A stretch of DNA of 64,000 nt, from NCBI GenBank assembly GCA_037178975.1, contig JASJZH010000005.1:3286001-3350000 (forward strand), read 5' to 3'. The notes below the pieces were generated by a model. It searched no databases. It worked only from the letters and a program-made list of their open reading frames with translations, and was not told where the DNA came from. Origin of the DNA: Oscheius tipulae (taxonomy: Eukaryota; Nematoda; Chromadorea; Rhabditida; Rhabditidae). Positions 1 through 12,600 of this stretch are shown here, piece after piece; within the stretch, counting starts at the first letter, position 1, and each line of letters opens with the position of its first letter. The translations under genes and the position numbers were made by a program.

Positions 1-775
1 ATTTCGCAGGAGAACGTGTGGGAACCCGCGAATTCTGATTGAGCAACTGCCTACGGATCTTCTCTTTTGACCTCTAGTTTTCGGTTTATAGGTAAGCTAA
101 GAAATGTCTAACCATGAAATGTGTGAGAGGAACGAGTGGTTCAAAGGAGTGGGAAAGAACGTTCATTAGATCATTTTCGGAAGACAATGAAATAATTCCT
201 TGCTTGATTCATAGAGGGCGTAAATAACGGTGAATTAATCCAAGATCCTTTGGGAATAGTAGCGGTAAATCATAGCTGACTCTATCGAAACTAATAGCTC
301 TATTTTTCATTTCACACGTCTTACGATTGGAGTATTGCTGGTCCAATCACCAAAAACTCTAACAAGAAGTCCCAAGGATACACTCAGTCTCTAAACTTTT
401 GACTGCCATGGTGGTTCAAATGACCGTCGACTCTCTCTTCCCTTTCTCAAGCTCTTTTGTCCTTCAATAACTCCTCATGCTCTAAATACATCTGCCTCTA
501 ATAAGGAACAATTCCCTATGTATTATTTATCGTGTCGAATTAGTCAAATGCCTGTCTCTGTCACTCCCAATTGGCTCTCACTCAAAAGATCGGAAGAAGA
601 CTTTATTGAGATGAAATTTGTGAACCAAAGAACATTAGAATGAACGAGATATGCAAAACAATTATACTCGTGAGGTAGCAGAGTTCTTCAATTGTGACGA
701 GGTCGTATGGGAGATTGGGTCTGTGTAGGCATGGAAGATGGTCGTGTAGCCGCAGATCACCTTAAACGGGATCCA
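1..775. other. No gene recognised
   Basis: I see no open frame with a recognisable product, no tRNA and no clear repeat here. The stretch lies beyond the 3' end of the minus-strand chemoreceptor gene and may hold its downstream region. Confidence 0.4.
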
Positions 776-2886
776 TTAGACAGTTTCTGTCATTCTTACT
801 CTCTGAACAGCCGCTTTGTAGTCCGATATCAAGATCACAGTAAAAATCGGATCCAGGATCTGAGCGAAAGAGAGGACGGCCCCACAGAGCAGGATACTTT
901 TTCCAATTTCGATTTGTAGTAGACCCAAAAGTGCCACAATAAAGACCGGAGTTGCGTTGAAGACGACAGGACAGATGGTCTGAAGGGAAAGAAGGATATA
1001 GACACGGTACTGAAGCTTGAATCCCTCCAGATTCATCATCTGGATCTCATGGAGGCTACGATGGATTCGCAGCCAGAAGACCGTTATCAAGAAGGCCATT
1101 AGGAGAGAATAGGAGACATAGGAGATCAGAAGGATCAGCATTAAAGGGTTCAGGGAACCGTTGACCTGAATTCCGATGTTTATGATGAGCATTTTTGGAA
1201 TTTTTGGTTTTAGCCACCTGGTAGCTTCTGTATCCGTCCCAAAATTTCGTACTGTATACGCCCGAATGAGGGTGTACTAGGTGAATAACCCCGCCATTTC
1301 GAGGCCTTTTTTCGGCTTCAAAACATTGGACGGGTTAAACCAAGAAAACTATTATAAACTTACAAAGAAGGGTCCTCCGACATAAACTACGTCCTTCAAA
1401 GCCACATTCGAGATATTGAAAAGAGCTTGATCGAACTCGGTGTCAACTTTCTCGTTTGGAAGTAGGGGAACAGTCGACAACATGAGCAGGAACCATAGGA
1501 GGAAGGACAGAAGGAGTCCAAGGCGAATCTTCCACTTCTTCTTGAAGTACTCGAAACTGAAAATACGCTTATTTGTTGGCGTCACTCTTTGTTTTTCTCT
1601 TTGTCTATCCGGCTATAGCTCTCCGTAAACAATTAGACAGGGGGAAACTTATAGTTTTGGACTCTAGTGGACTCTCAGCTTGAACGTCCATTGAACCCAA
1701 TTATATGGGCTGTAATACAGCCAATTTCCTGTTCGTCTGGTTCAATCAACGTGGCTTTATGGACGCGGACAAAGGAAAAGATTGCTGGACATAATAATGA
1801 AGCTCGAATCCAAGCTTGGTAGCCGAAAAAGGTGTATAATGTTGACCTTGACTACTGCCACAAGCTCGAATCGAGACTCGAGTAGTCACAGAGCTTTTGA
1901 CTGTAAAGAATCAATAGAATGCTATGGTTTGCTAAAAAAAAGCGAGGTCACTACCATAAGCCATTGGTTTTTTGGCGGGACAAGCAAGCACTGAAAACAC
2001 AGAAAACACAAGGTTTGGTTAAAGAACCACGCTTGAACGAGGATCTCGTCACTAAAAGAAACGAAAGTTCTTTTATGATACACGGACGACAATTTCCTGA
2101 AGCTAAAGAGTTACAGTAGTCAAAACAAACTATGCACTCAATTAGAGTGTTTTGCAAATGAATTCTACTTCTAACAATTGCTTTGGGATTCAAAACAGTA
2201 GCTAATTACAAGGTGTTTGAAAAAACTCTGGATCTACTACATCTATTAGATACTACATGTTGAGAGGTTCATGTTTTAGTGTTCGCCCATCCCTGGTTTC
2301 AAAACTATCATAATTATTTGAATCCATAAATAACGCAATCTCCCTCCAAAAACACGCAACAATGTGTACTTCATTCATCCTCTCATTCCTCTACCCTTTT
2401 CAGCATGTTTGTTTCACATTTATGTAGCCTATTCTACTCGACCTTTATCTCTCTCCAACTCACGCACTTCTTGATATTTGATATTAACAACATGTCTAAG
2501 ATCTCACTTGTTCATCGTCGACAGTCTGTAGAAGAAGCACCAGGCAATGATGAGTAGATTGGCCAGGAAGGCTCCAATGTACAACAAGACAGCTGCCAGC
2601 TGGACGTGTCGTGGCATGAAGCGGTTCGTGGCGTAGAAGAAGGACCCGTCTTTGAAGACATAGAATGTCTAAAAGTGACAGTTCGACCGAAAGTGGCATG
2701 CCTTACTCCCAAACTGACGACCTGTGCCATGGAATAGATTGTCGCGTTGAGAGTATAGGTCAAGAGGAAATACTTGTAGTTTGACAGTTTTTTCGAAGAG
2801 TACACGAGAATTATGGGTAGGAGACAAACATTGAGAACAGTGGCTATACATCCGGAGATCAGAGCGACGTATTGTAAGAGTTCCAT
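776..2886 (-). CDS. Nematode seven-transmembrane chemoreceptor (Str superfamily)
   Basis: Four exons join in frame: 2886-2707, 2668-2508, 1556-1364 and 1165-776, giving 307 aa. Exon 1 starts MELLQYVALISGCIA, a first membrane helix followed by a second (YKYFLLTYTLNATIYSMAQ). Further hydrophobic segments lie in exons 2 (VQLAAVLLYIGAFLANLLII), 3 (LGLLLSFLLWFLLMLSTVPL) and 4. The last helix ends LDPIFTVILISDYK, close to the DP...DYR ending of the Str/Srh/Sri chemoreceptors. These are odorant-type G-protein-coupled receptors of ciliated sensory neurons. Introns 1 and 3 are compact (38 and 198 nt); intron 2 is about 950 nt and contains a dispersed repeat copy. The acceptor of exon 4 was chosen because it alone keeps phase. 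The subfamily (srh, str or sri) is not settled. Confidence 0.85.
2075..2154 (+). repeat. Dispersed repeat, copy 1
   Basis: This stretch, inside the large chemoreceptor intron, matches the reverse complement of 41139-41226 with small gaps. A shared block reads ATGATACACGGACGA here, and a second shared block reads ATTAGAGTGTTT. It is probably an old copy of a small transposon or MITE; I did not find terminal repeats. Confidence 0.6.
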
Positions 2887-2888
2887 GT

Positions 2889-2909
2889 GGAGAGAGAGAG
2901 AGAGAGAGG
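2889..2909. repeat. (GA)n microsatellite
   Basis: About ten GA units lie immediately upstream of the start codon of the minus-strand chemoreceptor, in its 5' flank. Confidence 0.8.
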
Positions 2910-3400
2910 TGTTTCCCCGCGATCAGAGAAACAATTATACCCAATTTGAGTCTGCTAATATGGAGACAGGTGCAGTGGGTGTGGCTGAGTGCAGAGCTGA
3001 AAGAGGAAAAGAAACTGACAGCAGAGTTCTTAAAGTGAGCTGAGATGAGAGGAAGCTCAACACTTTCACCTAGTGTCTGACACCCCGAGCGTAAGCGGTT
3101 ACGATTATGAAAGTCTAATAGCAGATGATTCGGCTGTAGAAACAGAATATCTAATAGACTAACAATAAGCTGTTGCAGAAGCAATAAGAGTCTTGAACTC
3201 TTGCTGTCGTAAGGTAAAACAGTTTCCTGACAAAGTTTCAAAGAATTTTGCCAGTTGTGAAGCTTTTTTAAAGCTACGAAACAAAGCTAGCCCTTTCCCC
3301 AACTATCTACTACCAAAAAACAATAAGTAAACGAACAACTTCATTTCTCAACCCGCGCTAAGAACAAAACACAATCTACAAGAGTCGCTCCTCCTCTCGT

Positions 3401-6400
3401 CTACATGGCCTGGAACATGCGGTACTTGAGCGAATGACGGATCAGGTGATCGTTCTTGAGCAGCGTCGAGACGTGATCCCAGCCCAGGTCGTAGCAGATC
3501 TCGGCGACGGCTTTCTCCGCCACGCCCGTGTCCTTGTTTTCGCCGCGTCCGTCTTCAACGCTCTTCCACAAGTACTTGAGAGCTCGACCACTGTGTCCAT
3601 GTGCCATGGCGTGCTTGGCCGACAGAATGAGACACTTGGAGTCGTCCGGAGCAATGTATTTCAGGACCTCGGCATAGGCAGCATCCACCTCGGCTCTCGT
3701 GGCAGCTGTGGCGCTCTGGCGTTTGTTCAAATCCTCGTCGATGACCTCTTTGACATCCTTGAGCTGGATGACTCCGTACAGATCGCCCTTGAAGATCTTC
3801 GGAATGGACAGGGTGCTCTGGGCCAGATGACTGTCAACCAGCTGGGTGGCTTTGGCAAGAAGAACGTCGATGATGGCCGTCTTCCTTTCTTCCATGCTCC
3901 TGAAAATTACTAATTTAAAAAAGTTTTCAATTTCAGTTCCAATCGATAAAAAGATCGGGCAGATCTGATTAAAAAACGAATCGTTTTAAAGAAGCGTGAC
4001 TATTAACCAGATTCTTTAGCCTTTCCATAACTGTTTGTTGCAGAGCTCATCTACTTCCGAAAGAATTATTGTGGGAAACTCAGCTGAACAATTGGTACCA
4101 AGATGAATAAGTGTCTAGCACTATGTCAGTGGCAGTCAGAATGCCCAGTATAAGAGAAACTGCTTAGAAAGGACCCAAATTTTCAGCAGAAATTAAACTT
4201 GTAAAACCCACTTCTTGATGCTGATCGTCTCCTCGTTCTGCTCTTGGCGGCAGCCAAGGAATCGCTGGACTTCCTCCGGTTTGCAGATCTCCATGACCTG
4301 AGCGAAGATCATATTCAAAGTCTCCGTCTCAGCTTCAGAGCGGCTCTTGGCCAAGAGCTGCTTCATTCTGACGGTAAGAAGAGGTAGGTGGTTCGGGTGC
4401 TGTTGAAGGAGTTCAGTGTAGAGCTGGGTGGCCTCCGCCTCATCCTTCAGCTTCTCCAGCCAGTTGATCTTCAAGTCGCGCATGCTATCCTCCATTTCTT
4501 GCTTCTGTTCCTTCCTCGTCTCTTTCTCCTTCAGAACGATCATCGAGGGTCCCTTGGCAGCACGGGCCGAGTACTCCGAGAAGTGATAGAAGACATGGGT
4601 CTTGTCAAACGCCGAGATGGCGGCCTCTTCGAACATTTTAAGCTCTCCTTTGAGGTAGCCGCCGGCAGTCAGAGCAGTCGGCTTGAAGAGCTTGTCATCG
4701 GACAGGCTGCCGAGGTAGAAGGAGAACTGCTGTCCAGGCGGGAGGACTTTCTTTGTCCACTTGGCTCCAGATCGCTTGGTAGCTCCGACGGGACTCTTGT
4801 ACGCGTCTAGAACGATGGCACTGGGCACCTTGATCGACACACTAAAGTTCTTGCTTAAACTCTAAAAGAATGTGACGTACTGGAGCGGGACGTCTCTGAC
4901 AGCTTCCAAGACAGACTCGTCGGGATGGCGCAGCTGGGCCTGGATCAGGTGGGCTCCTTTCTCCAGTTTCATCGTATACTGAACGTATTTTGAACTGGAC
5001 ATTGGCACGAACATACTCTATCAGGGAAGCTGCTTGCGGCCCCTTCAAATCCCTTGGTCGCGTTGAAGACTTGGAACAGGAGACAATCAATCGGGCTCTC
5101 GTAGAGGTACTGGGAGAGTCCGGGCAGTTCGAAGGCGACTTCCGCGGGCTTGTTCACTGGAATTGCTGTATAGTTTTTGAAAGCAAGTGACTTACACTCG
5201 AGTTTGTAGCTCAAAAGCATGCGATTCACTTGAATCCCTGGCAAGAAAACATCCTGACATCCGAGAGGCTCGATCCGTGCAGCGCTGGACTGCTTGAGAG
5301 GGACGACCAGTGTCTGGAACTTGACGGACGGGGTGACTTCAACCGGGCGGAACGGGGCAGTGTTGGCCAGAACGTGTGTGGAGCCGGCCTCGTGGACGAG
5401 ATGAACTTCTTCGGGCCTGGTCACTCCGTAGAATCGAATTTCCATTCGAACCTTGGCAGGCTTCTCGATTCCGCGTGTCCAGTTGCGAACCAGACAGAAT
5501 TCGACAGTTCTTCCAGCCTTGACTGACATCATTTCAGTCCATTCATCATGTTCCGGACCGAGATTCTGAAACATTTAGATCAGTTAGTTCCCAATTCAAA
5601 GCAAAACGCACAATTCTACCCCTTCGACGAACCTTGTAACTTTCCGTGTTCCTGTAGCAGGTATCATCGAGGAGATTGACCTTGTGCAGGAGGAAGCGAT
5701 CGCCTGGAATCTTCGTGACACTGGTCACTTTGACTTCGGCCACAGTGGCTCCTACAGGCGCTGTTATGAATTTCCTCACGGGGCAGCCAGAATGAGCATC
5801 AAAGTTGAACTCATTGACGATGGAATCAGCCTTCTCCGGACGGATGACAGTGACTGGGACGCGGAAGAGGGGACCAAGAGCAGAGTTCTTGGTATCGAAA
5901 CCCTGGACCTCGCCGTAGACCGCCTCTCCGACCGGACACTTGCTCGGATCCACGTTGATGAAAAAGGATCGACCATTGGCCGTCGCTACAAAATTCTGCG
6001 GGGCCGTGATCCAACTCTCGGTCGCCTTGACATTGAAGTGCTTTTCGAAGTCGATATGATGGTCCAGAGCTGAAAGAAGAACTATTTAAGTATTCAAAAA
6101 GAACAAACCTGTGTAGTTCTTGAACCGAGGATTGATCTGGATCGCGAACTCCTTCGGGCCATTTGTTTCATAATCCTCCCTCAGATAGATTCCTCTGGTC
6201 GTCTTGCCGGCAGCTCCAGCGCCAGTGGCTACAGCGCCATGAACGCACAGCACTTGAAAGTCGCGGAAGGTCTCAGGCAAGAAGTTTCCAGCCTTTCGCA
6301 GATAGTTGAACGCGTCGCCAATCTGGATGATGCCCTGTCCTTGCGAGAACTTCTCGGGATTCTCTGTCTGTTTGGCAGAGTTCTCCAGCGCGAGACGGAT

Positions 6401-9115
6401 CTGATAGGCGGTCCAGGATTGTTTGTTCGCTCGAAGACCCGATAGTACGCAAGCAACTGAACCGGCAGCATTCGGAGAAGACATACTCGTGCCGTTCATC
6501 ATTTGAGCTCCTTGACGGCAGTAGCGAGGCACGCCGGTCAGAGCAGCTCCCGGGGCACAGATTGAGACTCCTAGCCAGCCGTCGGTACTGAAAATAATTG
6601 TGAATTTTCTTTAGAAAATTGTTTGACTCACGTGAGAACCTAGTTTGCTTACGTTTTGTAAAAAAAAAAAACAAGGAGCGCTAACCGGCTGAGCTACGCT
6701 GGCACAGGAAAATCCCTCGGTATTAAAACTCTCAGGATGGCATTGACTCTTTGAAGAAAAAAGTGTTGTTTACTCGAACGGGAAAGAAGGTTTCAAAAAA
6801 AAACTCACGCTGGTCCCCTCGAGCTCCACGGATAGAGATTTCCCTGGATCTCGTTGCGAACTCCATAAAGCGGATCGGCCATTTCCGGTGTCAAGTAGGC
6901 TCCAACTCCAATGACTCCACTCGTCGTTCCTCCCGGAGCTCCGACAGTACTCAAGGCCGGTCCATTATTGCCGCCCGAAACCATAAAAACGACATTCTTC
7001 TCCGTGATCAGCTTCGATAGCTCCTCGATGATTCGTCCCTTGTCCGGAAGATGCGTTCCCTCTCCGAACGACAGATTGGCCACATCGACTCCGTACTCGG
7101 CACACAGATTAAAGGCTCTAGTGAGGGCTGTCCCGGTCTCCATGGATCCGAGACGATTGTCTCCAATACAGAAAGAGACCACTTTGGCTCCCGGCGCCAG
7201 CCCATTCTTCTTGGGCTCGTTGGGGAAATTGGCTGCAGCAATGTTAGCCACATGGGAACCGTGAGAGCCACAGGCCACACAGATCTCGACCCAGTTTCCT
7301 TTGGAATCGATGCGAAACGTATATGTGGCCTCGTCTAAAGAGATAGCGTTTGCAAGAATAGCAAAAGAGAGAGTACCTCGATCAGACAGCTTTCCATACT
7401 GCCCAGACGACTTGAAGGAGGGCATTGGCTGGCACATGCTGAGCCTTCCGCGGAACGACGTGTCGATACAGGCTCTGGAAATGAGGGGTTAGTCTATTGT
7501 TCTGTGGTTAGAACTGAAAGAATTTGATCTCTCTCGAAATTTTGCAGAAGGTACTTTTCCCGTTACGGCAACTAGGCAGCTACTCCCCTTATTATCTTGT
7601 CAAACGGAGACCCGTTAGCTGCCAGATTCTCGTCCGCACTGTCTCGGTTGCAAGACGCTCGTCCTGTCAAGGCAACTGTACTCTCACTATCGTCTCGGCA
7701 ATCGGGCAAATTCTCACCCGTACTGTCTCGAGCGGGCCATTCTATATTTGTCTTCCATTCCCAACAATACAGACCATTTAAAAAAGAACCAAAAGAAAGA
7801 CTTACAGCCACTGATTTCCATCGTGCCAGGCGAGAACATCGGCCACGGGACCATTATCCGGGAGCTTGTCGGCCTTCTTTAGGAAGTCGATCTGACAGGC
7901 GAGATCTTCGCGCTCGAGCATGTCGGCCAGTTTGTCGCTCGTTCCTCCCAGCGCATCCTCATTCTTCGTCATCTTCCTCTGCGTGTCGGCCAAAGCCATC
8001 TGATGAGCCGACTGCCAAACCTCGATACGTTTCTCTTTATTCACGACACCTTTGAGACTCTTCGAATAGAGCTCGTAGATGGACTTTACTCCGAGATGCC
8101 ACTTTCCCGTCGGATTAGTCCAAGTGTCGGGGATCTTGAGCTCACGTCCAGTCAGTCCCAGCAGAACACCATCGACGATCTTCTTGACTGTGGAAGTGTC
8201 GACGTCTCCGGCTCCAGAACAGTCGATGCAGTCGATCATCTTCCTCTCGCCCGTCGTCGTCGTCTGGAAAAGGCAACGAATAACTTTAAATTTGCAAAGT
8301 TTGATCCTCACGCTTCTGAATCTGATAACTAGAATACTTTTGGTTTTCGAACATTGAATGCATGGTACAGTGAAAACGTAACGTGTTTCAAAATGTGTGC
8401 CACACAGCGGAGTTTATCGTTTATCTTCAGATCGACTTAGAGATGTTCCGTCTACAAATTTTCGACTACTAACGTGAGAACTCTGTCTACCCATCAGTTA
8501 GTCGGGCGATGCTTTACTCCAGAAACGGTGCACGCACTTCTGGTAGGCTGACAGTCAGACGTACCAAAACCAGAAGGCATAGGGATACTACTGAAGGCTA
8601 GAAAATGTTAGGATAATGGAAAGTTTCGATTATTTTCCTGATTCTTTTTGGATTTTGAGAGTCATGGGCACATGAAGCCAAAACAGAAGATCAAACCCGG
8701 TCAAGGACTGTTGGTAACAAGAGTGTCGCACCGGCCCTACTCGTACAAGACATCTGCCAGATAGAAAGTCATGTTTTGGGCCCGAAAAGTTGGTGCTAGG
8801 CTACTCAGAACTCTTTGTGAATGTAAATGCTTACTCGTAGACTACTGATAAACTATCCATTTTTTTGAAAGGGATTTATCCCACTGTCCATGTCCATCAT
8901 ATGAAAGACAAAATGAAAGATAAACTAACCTGCATTCCGGGCATGGCCGGATCGACTCCCGTATCCAGGATGGCGATGATGATTCCTCGTCCGTCATACT
9001 CGGGATGGTCCTTCAAGAACTGCTCCTGTTGCGTCTCCTTCTTCGGCAGGAGGACCTCGAGTGGGAAGGTACAGTCTGGGACACCTTCGGGCGTCGTGAG
9101 GCTAGCAGCAGACAT
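3401..9115 (-). CDS. tpp-2: Tripeptidyl-peptidase II
   Basis: Giant cytosolic subtilisin-type serine protease that removes tripeptides from peptides released by the proteasome. Eleven exons keep frame throughout: 9115-8930, 8263-7806, 7474-7377, 7334-6809, 6587-6109, 6069-5633, 5565-5196, 5165-5071, 5017-4881, 4841-4212, 3899-3401; total 1304 aa, near the family size. The catalytic triad is visible: Asp51 in AILDTGVD, His272 in GSHGSHVA, Ser457 in NGTSMSSP, spaced as in human TPP2. The long insert between Asp and His typical of TPP2 is present. The start chosen is [11 protein letters not shown], just after a TTCAG acceptor-like site; an in-frame ATG 31 codons upstream (9208) is possible. The C terminus is ...[10 protein letters not shown] 53-nt intron (5070-5018) had to be placed to restore the match to [11 protein letters not shown]. 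The protein looks intact. Confidence 0.95.
6672..6703 (-). other. tRNA-like 5' half (A-box) in a TPP2 intron
   Basis: Read on the minus strand this begins GCCAGCGTAGCTCAGCCGG and continues TTAGCGC, which looks like the acceptor and D arm of a tRNA with a good A box. A run of twelve T follows and no proper B box is seen, so it is a truncated tRNA or a tRNA-derived element, not a working gene. Confidence 0.45.
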
Positions 9116-9655
9116 TGTGAACTGAATTGCGAACTGATTCCCACTGTTGATTGCATCGAAAGCTGTGTGCGACCAAATCGATATTTTTTTAAGGACTAAT
9201 TGAGTCAAAGTTTTGTAAACTTCAAAACTTGCCTTTCTCCTAAAGCTTTTGAGAGGGTAGCTCCGCTGGAACCGAAGTTTTCTGGAAACTTGGCGAGCTA
9301 GACCAGTGGCAAGAGGGACAGTTCGGGGACGGAAGAAGACAAAGGCGAAAATGTTGTGAGAGGTTCTGGGATGATATCCACTGTGAAATAGAGTCGGATT
9401 CTAGAGAAAAAAAAGAGTAATAGTGTCTAGTAAACAGTTCTCGACCGTTAAGAGACGACTTCTTCGAGAGCTAGTACGTAGTTGCGTACGTGCGAATAAA
9501 TTATTTATTTCAATGATTCTCCGCCCAATTATAACTGAAAAAAAAAACAAAAAAAAGGAAAGACAATACACCGTGCTGTTCAGGTTTTGGCTGGGGGAAA
9601 TTTCTCGGGACTCGTCAAAAAATAATGGCTGTTCAAGAGAGAGGTAGGGGGAAGA
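9116..9655. other. Spacer between TPP2 and myosin VII
   Basis: Both neighbours are on the minus strand, so this holds the 5' flank of TPP2 and the 3' end of the myosin gene. A self-complementary ACGTAC-rich patch lies near 9473-9491. No gene seen. Confidence 0.5.
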
Positions 9656-12600
9656 TCAGATGCTTGATTCGTTCTGGTTTAGTCGGGGGTTGATAGTCTG
9701 TCCGGAAATGAGGACCGAGATGTAGGAAGTGAGTAAGTCGTCCATCTTGTAGCCCATCGGCGTCGTCAACATCAACTTCTTGCCGTCGTTGCCCTTGAGA
9801 ACATTGCCGACGGTCATGTTGAAGTAGGTGTTGCCACTCGTCCAGTTGCAGATCACGTTGAAGGGGTACTGAAAGCAGTTTGTCAGAATCGATACGGTTG
9901 GTGTCAGGTCTCCTATTGCCTATAGTGCTCGAAATGGCAGCTGTACTACAACTCTAAAACACAGCCTTCTAACCCAAGTTTCTGTTTTGTGCTAAGACTC
10001 TGGTCCCTCGTCAGAACAGTGTCCTAATGAATTCTTTCAGGCAGTTAACATGGTTACCGTTTGCCAGCAAAGATCCTGAAACCTTGAAAGATTCAATAGG
10101 CCTGCTTGAGTGTTGTATGACCAGGGATGCCGTGAATATTCTGATATGGTTCTCTGCTGACTACTGCTCTGGTGTTTTACATTCCCTGCGCCGTTATTAA
10201 ATGTTGCTCGCTCACTGAATCACCTCAGTGCCGAAATTAAGTGTTGACCTGAAGGCAGACCAGTTTGCCAGTTCACTAGGTCTTCGGCAGCACCACAACG
10301 TCTTCAGACAACTAGAACCTTCTACAAGCTCAAACCCTTGGTTCTATTGATTTTCTGCCGAGATCCGAATACTGGCTGACTCGTTCTTCATCTATCTCCG
10401 TTCCAAATTCCGTAACACTGTCCATTTTTTGTTCTGTTTTTCCAACAGACTCGTTCAAAAATGTAAATAAAAGGGTACCTGTATGATCAGCGACTTGGTC
10501 TCACTGTTGTAGATGTTGACTCCCTTCTCATTGATAGCCAGCAGCAGATTCTCCGGCAGGTTGAGATCCGAGTACTGGGTGACTGGGAAGAAGGCCGAGC
10601 CAAAAGTCGGCCATTTGACTAGATACTTCAAGAACTCGATCTTTGCCGAGTCCGAGGACAGATGCTCAACTCTCTGGTACTGTCCAGAGATGTGTTTCTT
10701 CCAGTCACTAGAAGAGTACGCCTTGATCATGTCCTTCGGAACCAGCTCGTTTAAAAGAGCCGGAATCTGGGCCACCGGAGCGTTCTGAACTTTGATCATG
10801 TACAGACGCAAATGTAAAACCTTGTTGTTCTTGGTAATAGCTCTCAGGATCAGAGCTCCCATCTCGACAGCCTCATGTTTCGAGACCTTGTGATAGCCGA
10901 GAAGATACTTGGGAGCCTCTTGGTAGTAATGGAAAATCAGGTCGGCGTTCGCGTCTTCCCCGGGAACCACTCCCATCCAGAGCTTTCTCATGAAGAAGAC
11001 TTGGTAACTGACAGGAATTACAGTGTTGTCCTGAAAGTTGAGGTTGAAAGAGGACAGAGACGAAAAGACTACCTTGTTAGCATGATTGTTCTGGACCCAG
11101 TCGGACAGCTGCCGTACAAAGTCGAAGAAGAACTCGGTCTCGGGAACGGCCAGTACTGAAAAGAACTTTCTCCCATACTATCTCGTCCCACCTTTATCCG
11201 TAATCTTCACGAAGAGAGAGAATCCAGTGGCAGACTGTAACCTCAGACGATGAGAAATCTTCTGACAGAAGTCGCGAGCCTTGGTTGAAGAATCGACCTC
11301 AACCGCTTCCTCAGTCTTGTCCGGGAAGAAGACCTTGTGATAGATCTGGGTCGTCTTCTGCTGGATCGCCTCGACTTCTACGAGGTGAGGAGGGTATTTA
11401 CGACTTCCAGCTCTGAAAAGAAATTGGAAACGGGTCAGATTGGAACTCACTTGACCATCTTCTGGACTCTGTTCAGACTGTCAACTGCCACAGGATGATG
11501 ACGGGACTTAAGAAATGTTGTGACCTGAAGCAATCCATTTGAGACGTTTTACTTGGCCTCTGTTCAAGTTCTCAGTAGTATTGACAGCTATACACAGCAG
11601 TTCAGTGAATTACTGCTTTGAAAAGGGCTCTTTGTCTGCGGACCAGCCACCGCCGGCAGCTTCGCAGCCCTGTGATTTTGGCTTAGAATTGTATCACAGT
11701 CGGCTGCGCCGCTTCCCTAGTAGCAGTTTCCTCCACAGCTGGCTTGTTCCCTTGTCTCTTGACATGAAGTGACTTGTCAGCGTTTTTGATTATTAGTGTT
11801 GACATGCAACCATGACAGACCGACGGACAGAAAGACGTTTCCCACTCTGATCCACAGTTTATTAGTCCCGAAAAGAACTTGTGACGTCTACCAGAGCTCC
11901 AGGAAACTCTTCAATTCGCACTCTCAAAAGTTTTTTAATTGTTGCTCTTCTCCTCAGAACATTGCAAAAGTATTCAAAGAGACTAAAGCAATTATAAAAA
12001 AGATACCATTCAACGTCAAATCTACCACCGGAGAAGGCTGCAATGAACACGACGGCCATCCCAGCAATGGACGAGACGAAGCCGGAGCTGGTAGACGTGC
12101 TCGACAGCCTCAAGACGACCAACGGACTTCTGGTAGCTGTTCTCATCGTTGTCCTCATCGCCTCTGGTCTTGGCTACGGACTCTTCTGCTTCTTCTTCTG
12201 TTGTCGTAAGAAACGGCAATCGAAGAAGGAAGTCAAGAGCCACAGGACGGAACAGAAGCCGGACGAGAGCAAGTGGAGGGAGAGGAGCTACAAGAAGAAG
12301 AAGACGAGAGACAGTTCGAGAAGGAAGACGAGCACCAGGAATAGCGAGAATAGACACAGTCGACCGAACAGAAGACTCTCAAATCTGAGTCACGAAAAGA
12401 CGCTGAGTGTGGATGTGGAACAGGGCAGTATGGAGTCAGAGAGACGAGACAACTACAGTCAGAAGGAGAGTGTCTCTGTCCCGGTCAAGTTCTTCTCTCA
12501 TTCTCCCACTCCGCCTCCGAACACTCCTACTCTTCAACAGCCAGCTCGAGGAGGAGGAGCTCTTCCACCCCAGGCAGTTGTACCGACCATCGTTCCTTCG